Below are positions 8,970-17,332 of a stretch of 64,000 nt of DNA, in pieces. Under the pieces are notes generated by a model, which saw only the letters and a list, made by a program, of their open reading frames with translations, did not search any database and was not told the DNA's origin. The DNA is taken from the NCBI RefSeq assembly GCF_001748085.1, contig NZ_BBZK01000009.1:124001-188000 (forward strand), read 5' to 3'. A program made the translations under genes and the position numbers. Numbering within the stretch: position 1 is the first letter of the stretch; every line of letters starts with the position of its first letter. The stretch comes from Streptomyces sp. TP-A0874. Its GTDB lineage: Bacteria > Actinomycetota > Actinomycetes > Streptomycetales > Streptomycetaceae.

Positions 8970-9611
8970 TCAGTCGTTGGGAACGGTCTCGTAGCGGGGG
9001 GTGCCCTCGGCCATCTGCCGCAGCGCGTCCTTCCGGTCGCGCTTGGCGAGCCGATCGATGTAGAGATAGCCCTCGAGGTGGTCGGTCTCGTGTTGCAGGC
9101 AGCGTGCGAAGTAGCCGGTGCCGCGCACCACGATCGGCTTGCCCTCCAGGTCCTGTCCCCGGCAGACCGCGTAGTCCGGGCGGGCCAGCGAGGCGTAGGC
9201 GGTGGGCACCGAGAGGCACCCCTCGTTGGAGTCGTCCAGTCGGCGCTGCTCGGCCGGGAGTTCGTCGATGACCGGGTTGCAGATGACGCCCACGTGCCGG
9301 ACGCCGTCGTCGTCCGGGCAGTCGTAGACGAAGACCCGCAGGTCGACACCGATCTGGTTGGCGGCGAGTCCGACACCCTCCGCCGCCCGCTGGCTGGCGA
9401 ACATGTCGTCCACCAGCGCGGCGAGTTCCGGACCGAACTCCGTCACGTCCCGGCAGCGCTTGTGCAGCACCGGGTTGCCGACCACGGTGATCGGGCGGGC
9501 GGTGCCGCGTTCCCGGTGTGCCAGCTCGCGCTCCGCGGCATCCACCGTGTCGTCGGTGAACTCCAACGGCTCCTCGTCCGCCGCCTGCTGTCCGCTGCCC
9601 TGCTGAGCCAT
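8970..9611 (-). CDS. def: Peptide deformylase
   Basis: A 213-residue enzyme that removes the N-formyl group from new proteins. The three deformylase motifs are all present: GVGLAANQIG (motif 1), EGCLSVP (motif 2, metal-binding Cys) and QHETDHLEG (motif 3, HExxH). Residues 1-40 are an acidic Gln/Glu-rich extension not needed for catalysis. Streptomyces carry more than one deformylase; this copy lies between the D,D-peptidase and a TPR protein and has its own upstream gap of 71 bases, so it may be transcribed with the TPR gene. Confidence 0.95.
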   Translation of the reverse strand: MAQQGSGQQAADEEPLEFTDDTVDAAERELAHRERGTARPITVVGNPVLHKRCRDVTEFGPELAALVDDMFASQRAAEGVGLAANQIGVDLRVFVYDCPDDDGVRHVGVICNPVIDELPAEQRRLDDSNEGCLSVPTAYASLARPDYAVCRGQDLEGKPIVVRGTGYFARCLQHETDHLEGYLYIDRLAKRDRKDALRQMAEGTPRYETVPND

Positions 9612-9682
9612 GTCCGCCGTAAGCCTTCCTGGGAAACCGCCGCGGTCGATCCGAGCCGCGCCCTACAGGGTACGGGACCCGG

Positions 9683-10663
9683 TCAGCAGACCTCTTCGAG
9701 ATCGCGCCACTCACGGGTGTCCGGGCTGTCCGCCACCCAGCCGTCCAGCAGTCCCCGGACCAGCCCCGGAGGCGCCGCGAGCCCGCACTCCCGCTCCGGC
9801 GCCCACCGCTCGCCGTCGGTGCGGTGCCCCAGCGGCCCCGGCTGGCCGGGCTCGCTGTGGTCATGCGGGTCCAGGTGGCCGCCCTCGCCCTCGTCGCTGG
9901 GCATCCTGCTCTCCGAACAGGTGCGGCAGAGCAGCCGTACCGACGAGGACCAGTCCTCGGCGGCGAAGCCGGCGTCCGCCGCGAGCCGCTCCAACGCGTC
10001 CCGGTCAGCCTCGGTCGCCGCCTCCAGGAGCACCACCCAGGTCGGCACGGCGGAGGGCGCCCAGAGTTCGATCTCGTCGAAGACCGGGTACACCGGACCG
10101 GCCGCGGTCACCCGCTCGCCGTGCGGCACCCCGTCGTGGAGCACCACCTCGCCCCAGCGCCGTCCGGAGGACGGCAGCGGGATGCTCTGCACCTCGATCC
10201 GCGCGGGGTCGACCCGGCGCCCCCACACGACCTCGGCCTCCCCCTCGGGGGAGAGCCGCACGGCCGCGCCGCCCAGCTCCATTCCGGTCGGCTCGGCGGC
10301 CGGCCCGCCGTCCTCCGGCACCCGCAGCCCGTACGCCTGCCAGGCGCGGCGCGCCAGCGGCCAGTCCTGGAGGGCGGTGGCCGCGATACCGACGTTCCAC
10401 CAGTCGGGGGCGCCGGTCCCCCGGTCCAGCAGCGCCACGGCGCGCAGCCCGGCCGAGCGGGCCTGCTCCCAGTCGTGGCGGAACTTGTGCAGCAGGGCCA
10501 GGTTGAACCAGGACTCGGAGAGCCAGGGCTCCAGATCGGCGGCGCGGGTGAGCAGTGCGCCCGCGTCCTCGTAGCGGCCGTCCCCGATCAGCGTGAACGC
10601 CCGATCGGTCGCCTGCCGCCACGAAGCGGAGGGCCGGTGCCGTGCCCTGCCGAAGATCCTCAC
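9683..10663 (-). CDS. TPR-containing protein of unknown function
   Basis: A protein of about 326 residues if translation starts at the GTG at 10663 (VRIFGRARHRPS). Residues 10-120 contain helical tetratricopeptide-like units (ATDRAFTLIGDGRYEDAGAL, then SWFNLALLHKFRHDWEQARS and WWNVGIAATALQDWPLARRA). The C-terminal half has beta-rich segments and a cysteine pair in LLCRTC, followed by an acidic His/Asp-rich stretch. No enzyme motif is recognised. Similar proteins occur between def and sigR-rsrA in Streptomyces, but I do not know a function. The start is uncertain because the frame stays open far upstream. Confidence 0.75.
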   Translation of the reverse strand: MRIFGRARHRPSASWRQATDRAFTLIGDGRYEDAGALLTRAADLEPWLSESWFNLALLHKFRHDWEQARSAGLRAVALLDRGTGAPDWWNVGIAATALQDWPLARRAWQAYGLRVPEDGGPAAEPTGMELGGAAVRLSPEGEAEVVWGRRVDPARIEVQSIPLPSSGRRWGEVVLHDGVPHGERVTAAGPVYPVFDEIELWAPSAVPTWVVLLEAATEADRDALERLAADAGFAAEDWSSSVRLLCRTCSESRMPSDEGEGGHLDPHDHSEPGQPGPLGHRTDGERWAPERECGLAAPPGLVRGLLDGWVADSPDTREWRDLEEVC

Positions 10664-11072
10664 GATTTCGCCTGCCGATTCGCTCGTATCCGTTGTCCGC
10701 GCATCAGCCGACCGCCGTGTCGGCGCCGACGCCGCAGCCGGTCCGAACGGCGTCATCCTGCTTGAGGACAACCTGCCACACATCGGCCGCTGTCTCAGCC
10801 CGGATATCGACGCCCATGCCCACTTCGGCCGCCCCTCGAACCCCCTTCTCCCGCATCCAACCATGTCGATCGTGGGCGCCGGCCGGCGCCCGTGGCCCCG
10901 GCCGTGCGCGTGCGGCGCCGCACCCGGCCCGGGGACGGCGACCCCAGCCTTCGACGGGCGGGTTCCCGGACCGGCCGGGGGAACACGTCGGAAACGGAGC
11001 GAGGGGGAGCTGACGGGCGGCGTCCGGTGTTCACCGGCGGCGCGCCCCGAGCCCTGCGCCGCCCAGCGGCTC
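10664..11072. other. 409-base gap between TPR gene and rsrA
   Basis: No convincing gene is seen. The gap contains two perfect self-complementary stretches, GGGCGCCGGCCGGCGCCC at 10874-10891 and GTGCGGCGCCGCAC at 10910-10923, which may serve as terminators for the sigR-rsrA transcript. The promoter of the TPR gene should also be here. Confidence 0.45.
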
Positions 11073-11522
11073 TCAGGCGGGGTCGGCTCCGGGCGGGCTC
11101 GCGGAGGTACCGGACACCTCGGTGTCCGCAGGCCCCGGGGCGGGGACGCCGGAGGCCAGGGCCTCTCCCGCCCCGGCGGCGGACCCCCCACCGCCCTCGG
11201 CCGCCGACCCTCGGGACTGCTCCTCGGCGACGGCCTGCTCCAGCACGCTCTTCTCCGGGACGGACTCACCGGCACGGATCAGCTCAATCCGGCCCATGAC
11301 CTTCGACCGCAGGTCACCGGGGACGTCGTCATGTCCGCAGCAGCGCTTCACCAACTTCTTGACGGCCTGCTCCAGTCCGTACTTCTCCAGGCACGGGGAG
11401 CACTCGTCGATGTGCACCTCGAACTTCGACCGGTCGCTCTCGGGCATCTCGCGGTCGAGGAACTCATAGAGGTGGTCGAGCACCTCCGAGCAGTCCGTCT
11501 CGTGCGGTTCTCCGCAGCTCAT
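11073..11522 (-). CDS. rsrA: Zinc-binding anti-sigma factor RsrA (redox sensor)
   Basis: A 149-residue ZAS-family anti-sigma factor. The zinc ligands known for RsrA are in place: Cys11, His37, Cys41 and Cys44 (in HIDECSPCLEKYG); a further CC pair lies at about 61-62. Under oxidation the reactive cysteines form a disulfide, zinc leaves and SigR is freed. The first 95 residues match the Streptomyces protein as I remember it, but the C-terminal tail (about 95-149) is an extra Ala/Gly/Pro/Ser-rich extension; the S. coelicolor protein is about 105 residues. The start overlaps the sigR stop (ATGA), as expected for co-translation of sigma and anti-sigma factors. Confidence 0.95.
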   Translation of the reverse strand: MSCGEPHETDCSEVLDHLYEFLDREMPESDRSKFEVHIDECSPCLEKYGLEQAVKKLVKRCCGHDDVPGDLRSKVMGRIELIRAGESVPEKSVLEQAVAEEQSRGSAAEGGGGSAAGAGEALASGVPAPGPADTEVSGTSASPPGADPA

Positions 11523-12208
11523 GAGCGCGAGCCTTTCGAATCGTGCGACTCGCCCGAGGCAGCGCCGACCCCCGCCGGAACCAGCCCGCGCTCCCGGGCG
11601 TAGTCCTCCAGCAGGCCGCGGAGTTGACGGCGACCGCGGTGCAGCCGGGACATCACCGTGCCGATGGGCGTTCCCATGATGTCGGCGATCTCCTTGTAGG
11701 CAAACCCCTCGACGTCCGCGAGATAGACCGCGATGCGGAACTCCTCGGGGATCGCCTGGAGGGCGGCCTTGACATCCGAGTCCGGCAGGTGGTCCAGCGC
11801 CTGCGACTCGGCGGAGCGCAGCCCGGTGGACATGTGCGACTCGGCGCGGGCCAACTGCCAGTCCTCGATCTCCTCGGCTCCGCTGCGCTGCGGCTCGCGC
11901 TGCTTCTTGCGGTAGGAGTTGATGAAGGTGTTGGTCAGGATGCGGTACAGCCAGGCCTTGAGGTTCGTGCCTTCCCGGAACTGGTGGAAGGAGCCGTAGG
12001 CCTTCGCGTAGGTCTCCTGCACGAGGTCCTCGGCGTCCGCCGGGTTCCGCGTCATCCGCAGCGCGGCGGAGTACATCTGGTCGAGGAAGGTGAGAGCGTC
12101 ACGTTCGAAGCGCGCGTTCCGCTCCGCCGCCGTCTCCTCCCGGCCGCCACGGCCCTCCGCCGACTCGCCCCGCTCCGGCCCTGCGTCGGTCCCAGTGACC
12201 TGACCCAC
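11519..12208 (-). CDS. sigR: ECF sigma factor SigR (thiol-stress response)
   Basis: A 229-residue group IV sigma factor. Region 2 (LTFLDQMYSAALRMTRNP to AWLYRILTNTFINSYRK) and region 4 (LQAIPEEFRIAVYLADVEG to GTPIGTVMSRLHRGRRQL) are intact. It directs transcription of thioredoxin, mycoredoxin and other thiol-homeostasis genes when RsrA is oxidised. The short form is taken to start at the GTG at 12208 (VGQVTGTDAG). The frame continues in phase upstream to an ATG at 12370 preceded by GAGGGAG, 54 codons earlier; this fits the longer unstable isoform (SigR') known from S. coelicolor, made from the SigR-dependent transcript. A SigR promoter lies further upstream. Confidence 0.96.
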   Translation of the reverse strand: MGQVTGTDAGPERGESAEGRGGREETAAERNARFERDALTFLDQMYSAALRMTRNPADAEDLVQETYAKAYGSFHQFREGTNLKAWLYRILTNTFINSYRKKQREPQRSGAEEIEDWQLARAESHMSTGLRSAESQALDHLPDSDVKAALQAIPEEFRIAVYLADVEGFAYKEIADIMGTPIGTVMSRLHRGRRQLRGLLEDYARERGLVPAGVGAASGESHDSKGSRS

Positions 12209-12370
12209 CTCCTCCAACGCCCCGGCGCGGCCGCCAGCCGACCCGCCCGAATCGGAGGATAGACGACGATCCACTCCACCCGCCGTCACCGCGGGGGCAC
12301 CCTGCGCCAGCGTCACCCGGGACCACCTGGCATCCGAGCTCGGACGGGGCGGGCACTGGATCGAACCCAT
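12209..12370 (-). other. sigR: In-frame N-terminal extension encoding the long SigR isoform
   Basis: These 54 codons run in frame from an ATG at 12370 (MGSIQCPPRPSS) to the short-form start. A GAGGGAG ribosome binding site lies ten bases before the ATG. In S. coelicolor a comparable extension of about 55 residues makes an induced, rapidly degraded SigR isoform that provides a transient response. The extension is low in conserved domains and rich in Gly, Ala and Ser. Confidence 0.7.
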
Positions 12371-12480
12371 GCGATGAACTCCCTCTCCTCGTGATGTCAC
12401 CGGGTATGCCGCTCGCGGTCCCGCCGGCGCCTTGGCGGCAGCGGTCGCCCGACGTACCGAACGGTGCTATCTCCAGGCGT

Positions 12481-12506
12481 AACCGAAACGATCCGCCGGT
12501 TATTCC
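12481..12506 (-). promoter_or_regulatory. SigR-dependent autoregulatory promoter of sigR
   Basis: Read on the minus strand this is GGAAT (12506-12502), exactly 18 bases, then GTT (12483-12481). It is an exact match to the SigR consensus GGAAT-N18-GTT. It sits about 110 bases ahead of the long-form start codon and explains positive autoregulation of sigR. Confidence 0.88.
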
Positions 12507-12555
12507 GGGCCGGCCGCCCGCGGCGCCGGCCCACCGGGCCGGATCGGGAGTCCGG

Positions 12556-13377
12556 TCAGAAGAGCGTGGACTCCTCCGGGGCCTCGAGCTCCTCCAGCAG
12601 CTCCGGCCCGTTGTTCGCGACGCTGCTGACTCTGGTGGAGACCGGGTAGGCCCGCAGGGCTCCCGCGGGAGGCGGTGCCAGCAGCGAACGCAGCTCCCCC
12701 TGCTCGGTCCGGGGGTCCAGCCAGGGGTCCCAGCGGTCCTCCGGCAGCACCAGCGGCATCCGGGGGTGGATGTCCGCCAGCGCCCGGGGGCCGTCCTCCG
12801 ACCTGGTTCCGGCGCCTGCCAACGGGGCGGTCTCCGCCTCCGTGGTGACCACCGTGCACGTCGCCCACCAGGCCTGCGGATGGTCGGCGGGCAGAGCGGG
12901 GTCGCGCCAGAACTCGAACAGGCCGGCCATCGCCATCACCGAGCCGTCCACCGGGGTCACGAAGTAAGGCTGCTTGCGCGGGCGCTTCCGCTTGCCGGCC
13001 TCCTCCAGCCGCCGCTCATCGACGCCGGTGACCCACTCGTAGTAGCCGTCGGCCGGTATCAGGCAGCGCCGGGCGGCGAAGGCCTGCCGGTAGGAAGGCC
13101 TCTCGTGCACGGTCTCCGCCCGGGCGTTGATCATCTTCACCCCGACATCCGGCGACTTCGCCCAGGAGGGCACCAGCCCCCAGCGCAGCGGCCTCAGCTG
13201 GCGTACCGGTGCGCCGGAGCCCGAGCGGCGGTCGACCCGCTCCAGTACGGCGTGGACCGTCTTGGTCGGCGCGACGTTCCAGTCCCGGGCGAGCGTCTCG
13301 GCCGAGTCCCAGCGCGCCACCCCGAACCGTTCGACGAGTTCCTCCGGCCCACGGCCGGCTGCAAATCTCCCGCACAT
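12556..13377 (-). CDS. SRAP-family protein (SOS response-associated, abasic-site crosslinking)
   Basis: A 273-residue protein of the YedK/HMCES family, which forms a covalent thiazolidine link to abasic sites in single-stranded DNA. The catalytic Cys2 is present (MCGRF), together with the family segments INARAET, RRCLIPADGYYEW and the active-site DIHPRMPLVL. A lysine-rich loop after the PADGYYEW motif (RKRPRKQPYF) is common in actinobacterial members. Its promoter region faces the divergent M50-like gene at 13450. The gene ends 50 bases before the sigR SigR-promoter and is not obviously part of that regulon. Confidence 0.92.
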   Translation of the reverse strand: MCGRFAAGRGPEELVERFGVARWDSAETLARDWNVAPTKTVHAVLERVDRRSGSGAPVRQLRPLRWGLVPSWAKSPDVGVKMINARAETVHERPSYRQAFAARRCLIPADGYYEWVTGVDERRLEEAGKRKRPRKQPYFVTPVDGSVMAMAGLFEFWRDPALPADHPQAWWATCTVVTTEAETAPLAGAGTRSEDGPRALADIHPRMPLVLPEDRWDPWLDPRTEQGELRSLLAPPPAGALRAYPVSTRVSSVANNGPELLEELEAPEESTLF

Positions 13378-13449
13378 GCCTGCCAGACTGCCACGACGCC
13401 CGTGGACCCCGTCCAGTCACCCGTTCGACCCGAGGGAGCCGACCGCCCC

Positions 13450-14166
13450 ATGGAGAACATCAGCAGCATCGGCGATCTCTGGGACCGGGTCACCGGCATC
13501 CAGCCCGCCCCCGACACCTGGCTGGTGGTGGCCACCGGGGTGATCGCCCTCGCCGCGGTCCTCCCGCACCGGGTGTGGCGGCTGAGCCGGAACGCGGTGA
13601 CCATCGCCCACGAGGCCGGCCACGGGCTGGTCGCGCTGCTCAGCGGTCGCCGCCTGGAGGGCATACGGCTCCACTCCGACACCTCGGGGCTGACCGTCTC
13701 CCGGGGCAAGCCCACCGGGCTGGGCATGATCCTCACCGCCGCGGCCGGATACACCGCGCCCTCCCTGATCGGGCTCGGCGGGGCCGAACTGCTGGTCTCC
13801 GGTCACATCACTGCGCTGCTGTGGGGGGCCACCGCCCTGCTCGCCGCCCTGCTGGTGATGGTCCGCAACGCCTACGGGGTGCTGACCGTCGTCCTCGCCG
13901 GTGGCGCGTTCTTCCTCGTCTCCTGGTTCACCGACGCCGAGGTGCAGGCCGGGTTCGCCTACGTCGTCGTCTGGTTCCTGCTGATCGGCGGTGTGCGGCC
14001 GGTCTTCGAACTGCAGCGGAAGCGCCGGCGGGAGGGGGCCGCGGACTCCGACGCCGACCAGCTCTCCCGGCTGACCAACGCCCCGGCCGCGGTGTGGCTC
14101 CTCTTCTTCCACGCGGTCTCGATCAGCGCGCTGATCGGCGGCGGGCGGTGGCTGCTCGGCCGGTGA
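13450..14166 (+). CDS. M50-like integral membrane zinc protease
   Basis: A 238-residue membrane protein with about six hydrophobic segments. The motif IAHEAGHGLVALLSGR (around residues 53-68) is the HExxH zinc site of M50B-type intramembrane proteases, placed inside a membrane segment. A second M50 zinc ligand is not obvious; the segment VVLAGGAFFLVSW replaces the usual NxxPxxxLDG, so activity is uncertain. Such YjbD/M50-like proteins are widespread in Streptomyces with no assigned substrate. The ATG at 13450 gives MENISSIGDLWDRV. It is divergent from the SRAP gene. Confidence 0.8.
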   Translation: MENISSIGDLWDRVTGIQPAPDTWLVVATGVIALAAVLPHRVWRLSRNAVTIAHEAGHGLVALLSGRRLEGIRLHSDTSGLTVSRGKPTGLGMILTAAAGYTAPSLIGLGGAELLVSGHITALLWGATALLAALLVMVRNAYGVLTVVLAGGAFFLVSWFTDAEVQAGFAYVVVWFLLIGGVRPVFELQRKRRREGAADSDADQLSRLTNAPAAVWLLFFHAVSISALIGGGRWLLGR

Positions 14167-14289
14167 CCCGCCCCCGGGCCCCGGTGAGGCGGAGCGGCCA
14201 GGCTGATCACTCCCAGTTCTCTCCGTCCCACACGCTTTGCCGCTCTCACCGTTTTTGATCAGACTTGACCCGTACTACGAACGACTAAA

Positions 14290-15672
14290 GTGAGCCTCAT
14301 GACCGGTACCTCCCTGCACCCCGACCCCTGGCCCGCTCCGCTCGCGCCCGGCCCCGTCGACGCGACCGTCACCGTGCCCGGATCGAAGTCGGTCACCAAC
14401 CGGGGCCTGGTGCTGGCCGCCCTCGCCGCCGAACCCGGCTGGCTCCGCCGCCCCCTGCGCTCCCGCGACACCCTGCTGATGGTCGAGGCGCTCCGCGCGA
14501 TGGGCGTCGGCATCGAGGAGGCCCCCTCCCGCAGCGACTTCGGCGCCGGCGGTCCCAGCGGAGGCGGGGAGGCGTGGCGGGTCATCCCGGCCGGCCTGCG
14601 CGGGCCGGCGAGCGTGGACGTCGGCAACGCCGGCACCGTGATGCGCTTCCTGCCGCCGGTCGCCGCGCTGGCCGACGGCCCCATCCGCTTCGACGGGGAC
14701 CCCCGCTCCCACGAGCGCCCGCTGCACGGGGTGATCGACGCGCTGACCGCCCTCGGCGCCCGCATCGACGACGACGGCCGCGGCGCGCTGCCGCTGACCG
14801 TGCACGGCGGCGGCGCGCTGGACGGCGGACCGGTCGAAGTCGACGCCTCCTCGTCCTCGCAGTTCGTCAGCGCCCTGCTGCTCTCCGCGCCGCGCTTCAA
14901 CCAGGGCGTCGAGGTGCGCCACACCGGGGAGACCCTGCCGTCCCTGCCGCACATCCGGATGACCGTCGACATGCTCCGGGCGGCCGGAGCCGCAGTGGAC
15001 TCCCCCGACTCCGGCGGCGAGCCGAACGTCTGGCGGGTCGCGCCCAGCGCGCTGCTCGGCCGGGACCTGATCGTCGAGCCGGACCTGTCGAACGCCCAGC
15101 CGTTCCTCGCCGCCGCGCTGGTCACCGGCGGCCGGGTCACCATCCCCGACTGGCCGGCCCACACCACCCAGCCCGGTGACGCGCTGCGCGAGATCTTCAC
15201 CGAGATGGGCGGCTCCTGCGAGCTCACCGAGAGCGGACTGACCTTCACCGGGAGCGGTTCCGTGCACGGCATCGACGTGGACCTGAGTGACGTCGGGGAG
15301 TTGACGCCCGGCATCGCCGCCGTCGCCGCGCTCGCCGACTCGGAGTCGGTGCTGCGCGGGGTCGGCCACCTGCGGCTGCACGAGACCGACCGGCTGGCCG
15401 CACTCACCAAGGAGTTGGGCGCCCTGGGCTGCGACATCTCCGAGACCTCGGACGGGCTGCGCATCCGGCCGCGTCCGCTGCACGGCGGCGTCTTCCACAC
15501 CTATGACGACCACCGGCTGGCGACCGCGGCCGCGGTGGTCGGCCTCGCGGTGGAAGGGGTGCAGGTGGAGAACGTCGCCACCACGGCGAAGACCCTGCCG
15601 GACTTCCCGGAGCTGTGGACCGGGATGCTGGGTTCGGAGACCGCCCCGGCCGGGCCAGCCGTGCAGGGCTGA
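14290..15672 (+). CDS. aroA: 3-phosphoshikimate 1-carboxyvinyltransferase (EPSP synthase)
   Basis: A 460-residue EPSP synthase of the shikimate pathway, joining phosphoenolpyruvate to shikimate-3-phosphate. Signatures are GSKSVTNRGLVLAALA (N-terminal substrate loop), GNAGTVMRFLPP, the DRHSHERP-like DPRSHERP, LRLHETDRLAAL and TYDDHRLA. Length and order are standard. The start could be the GTG at 14290 or the ATG three codons later at 14299 (MTGTSLHPDPW). rsgA starts 11 bases after the stop and is likely co-transcribed. Confidence 0.95.
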   Translation: MSLMTGTSLHPDPWPAPLAPGPVDATVTVPGSKSVTNRGLVLAALAAEPGWLRRPLRSRDTLLMVEALRAMGVGIEEAPSRSDFGAGGPSGGGEAWRVIPAGLRGPASVDVGNAGTVMRFLPPVAALADGPIRFDGDPRSHERPLHGVIDALTALGARIDDDGRGALPLTVHGGGALDGGPVEVDASSSSQFVSALLLSAPRFNQGVEVRHTGETLPSLPHIRMTVDMLRAAGAAVDSPDSGGEPNVWRVAPSALLGRDLIVEPDLSNAQPFLAAALVTGGRVTIPDWPAHTTQPGDALREIFTEMGGSCELTESGLTFTGSGSVHGIDVDLSDVGELTPGIAAVAALADSESVLRGVGHLRLHETDRLAALTKELGALGCDISETSDGLRIRPRPLHGGVFHTYDDHRLATAAAVVGLAVEGVQVENVATTAKTLPDFPELWTGMLGSETAPAGPAVQG

Positions 15673-15683
15673 GGGCCGGCCCG

Positions 15684-16694
15684 ATGCGCCGCTACGGCAA
15701 GAACCCCGACGAGGACGACGTACGCGTCCGGCCCAACCGCAAGGGCAACCGCCCCCGCACCAACATCCGGCCCAAGCACGAGGACGCCGCCGAGGGCATG
15801 GTCCTCACCATCGACCGGGGCAGGCTGACCTGCCTGGTCGAGGATCGGACGGTGATCGCGATGAAGGCCCGCGAACTGGGCCGCAAGAGCGTCGCCGTCG
15901 GGGACCGGGTGGCCGTCGTCGGGGATCTGTCGGGGGACGAGGGCACCCTGGCCCGGATCGTGCGGATCGGGGAACGCCGTTCGGTGCTCCGCCGCACGGC
16001 CGACGATACCGACCCCTTCGAGCGGGTGATCGTGGCCAACGCCGACCAGCTGGCGATCGTCACCGCCCTGGCCGACCCGGAACCGCGCCCCCGGCTCATC
16101 GACCGCTGCCTGGTCGCCGCCTACGATGCCGGCCTGGAGCCGCTGCTGGTGCTGACCAAGTCCGACCTGGCGCCGGCCGACGAGTTGCTGGAGACCTACG
16201 GGCCGCTCGGTCTGGCGCACATCGTGACCAGCCGCGAGGAACTGGCGGCCGGGGCCGCGGCGGAGATCGTCAGGGAGCGGCTGGCCGGCCGGACCACCGT
16301 CTTCGTCGGGCACTCCGGCGTGGGCAAGACCACCCTGGTCAACTCGGTGGTGCCGGGCGAGCGGCAGCGGGCCACCGGCCGGGTCAACGCCGTCACCGGC
16401 CGGGGCCGGCACACCACGACCTCGGCGCTGGCGCTGCCGCTCCCGGACGGCGACGGCTGGGTGATCGACACCCCGGGGTTGCGCTCCTTCGGGCTGCACC
16501 ACGTCGACCCCTCGCGGGTCATCCTCGCCTTCCCCGACCTGGAGCCCGGCACCGCGGACTGCCCCCGGGCGTGCGGGCACGACGAGCCCGACTGCGCCCT
16601 GGACCGCTGGGTCGCCGAGGGGCACGCGGACCCCGAGCGGCTGCTCTCGCTCCGCCGGCTGCTGCGGAGCCGGGAGCGCCGCGCCGGGGACTGA
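15684..16694 (+). CDS. rsgA: Ribosome small-subunit-dependent GTPase A
   Basis: A 336-residue circularly permuted GTPase acting late in 30S subunit assembly. An OB-fold region (about 35-100) is followed by the permuted G motifs: G4 as TKSDL, then G1 as GHSGVGKTTLVNS, G3 as DTPG, and a C-terminal zinc-binding region CPRACGHDEPDCAL. The N-terminal 30 residues are basic (RRYGKNPDEDDVRVRPNRKG) and suit rRNA contact. It follows aroA by 11 bases, an arrangement typical of Streptomyces. Confidence 0.94.
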   Translation: MRRYGKNPDEDDVRVRPNRKGNRPRTNIRPKHEDAAEGMVLTIDRGRLTCLVEDRTVIAMKARELGRKSVAVGDRVAVVGDLSGDEGTLARIVRIGERRSVLRRTADDTDPFERVIVANADQLAIVTALADPEPRPRLIDRCLVAAYDAGLEPLLVLTKSDLAPADELLETYGPLGLAHIVTSREELAAGAAAEIVRERLAGRTTVFVGHSGVGKTTLVNSVVPGERQRATGRVNAVTGRGRHTTTSALALPLPDGDGWVIDTPGLRSFGLHHVDPSRVILAFPDLEPGTADCPRACGHDEPDCALDRWVAEGHADPERLLSLRRLLRSRERRAGD

Positions 16695-16732
16695 GATCCC
16701 TCGCGCGGGCCCGGAGGTCGAGCCTCGGCGGC

Positions 16733-16772
16733 CCAGGAGCAACCTCCCCGGAGGGCCGGGCCCGGCTCCTGG
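16733..16772 (+). terminator. Possible terminator after rsgA
   Basis: Perfect 8-base arms CCAGGAGC and GCTCCTGG enclose a 24-base GC-rich loop that can itself fold (CCGGAGGGCCGGGCCCGG). It begins 39 bases after rsgA. The long loop makes this a weak call. Confidence 0.4.
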
Positions 16773-16951
16773 AACGCCCCGATCCGGTTCGAGCATCGAA
16801 CACGCTCCCAGGTTCGGCTGCCGTCCGGCCGCACTCGGCTACCGTGCGTCCGTACACGGCGTGGCTCTGCCGGAGAGCCGCGGCACGCACCCGGCTTGGC
16901 ACCGGCGGCCGACCGGCGGGCCGGGGCAGGCACCGTTCGGGAGGCAGAGGG

Positions 16952-17275
16952 ATGGCGTGGCTCCTGGTGGTGGTCGCCGGACTGCTGGAGACCGGTTTCG
17001 CGGTCTGCCTGAAGCTGTCCCACGGCTTCACCCGCCTGTGGCCGACCATCGCGTTCTGCTGCTTCGCGCTGGGCAGCTTCGGTCTCCTGACACTCTCCCT
17101 GAAGAAGCTGGACGTCGGTCCGGCGTACGCGGTGTGGACCGGAATCGGGGCGGCCGGTACCGCGATCTACGGCATGGTCTTCCTCAACGACCTGGTCTCG
17201 GTGCTCAAGGTCATGTCGATCACGCTGGTCATTCTGGGCGTGATCGGGCTGCAACTCGCCGGCTCCAGCCACTGA
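16952..17275 (+). CDS. Small multidrug resistance (SMR) transporter, SugE/Gdx-like
   Basis: A 107-residue protein with four membrane helices. The essential membrane glutamate is in LLETGFAVCLK of helix 1. The sequence HGFTRLWPT after helix 1 is typical of the SugE/Gdx subgroup, whose members export guanidinium, rather than of EmrE-type exporters. A ribosome binding site (GGGAGGCAGAGGG) precedes the ATG. I looked for a guanidine riboswitch in the 257 bases upstream and did not recognise one. It is convergent with the TetR gene. Confidence 0.88.
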   Translation: MAWLLVVVAGLLETGFAVCLKLSHGFTRLWPTIAFCCFALGSFGLLTLSLKKLDVGPAYAVWTGIGAAGTAIYGMVFLNDLVSVLKVMSITLVILGVIGLQLAGSSH

Positions 17276-17332
17276 ACCGCACCTGGACCGCAGCGGTCGT
17301 CCGCCGCCGGACCTTCGGCGTCCGGCCCCGGG

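Noticed and set aside
10593..11603. Plus-strand frame over the gap before rsrA
   Set aside because: It overlaps rsrA antisense, has no ribosome binding site and lacks conserved features.
16695..16951. Guanidine riboswitch in front of the SugE/Gdx-like gene
   Set aside because: I looked for the conserved guanidine-I sequence segments and did not find them.
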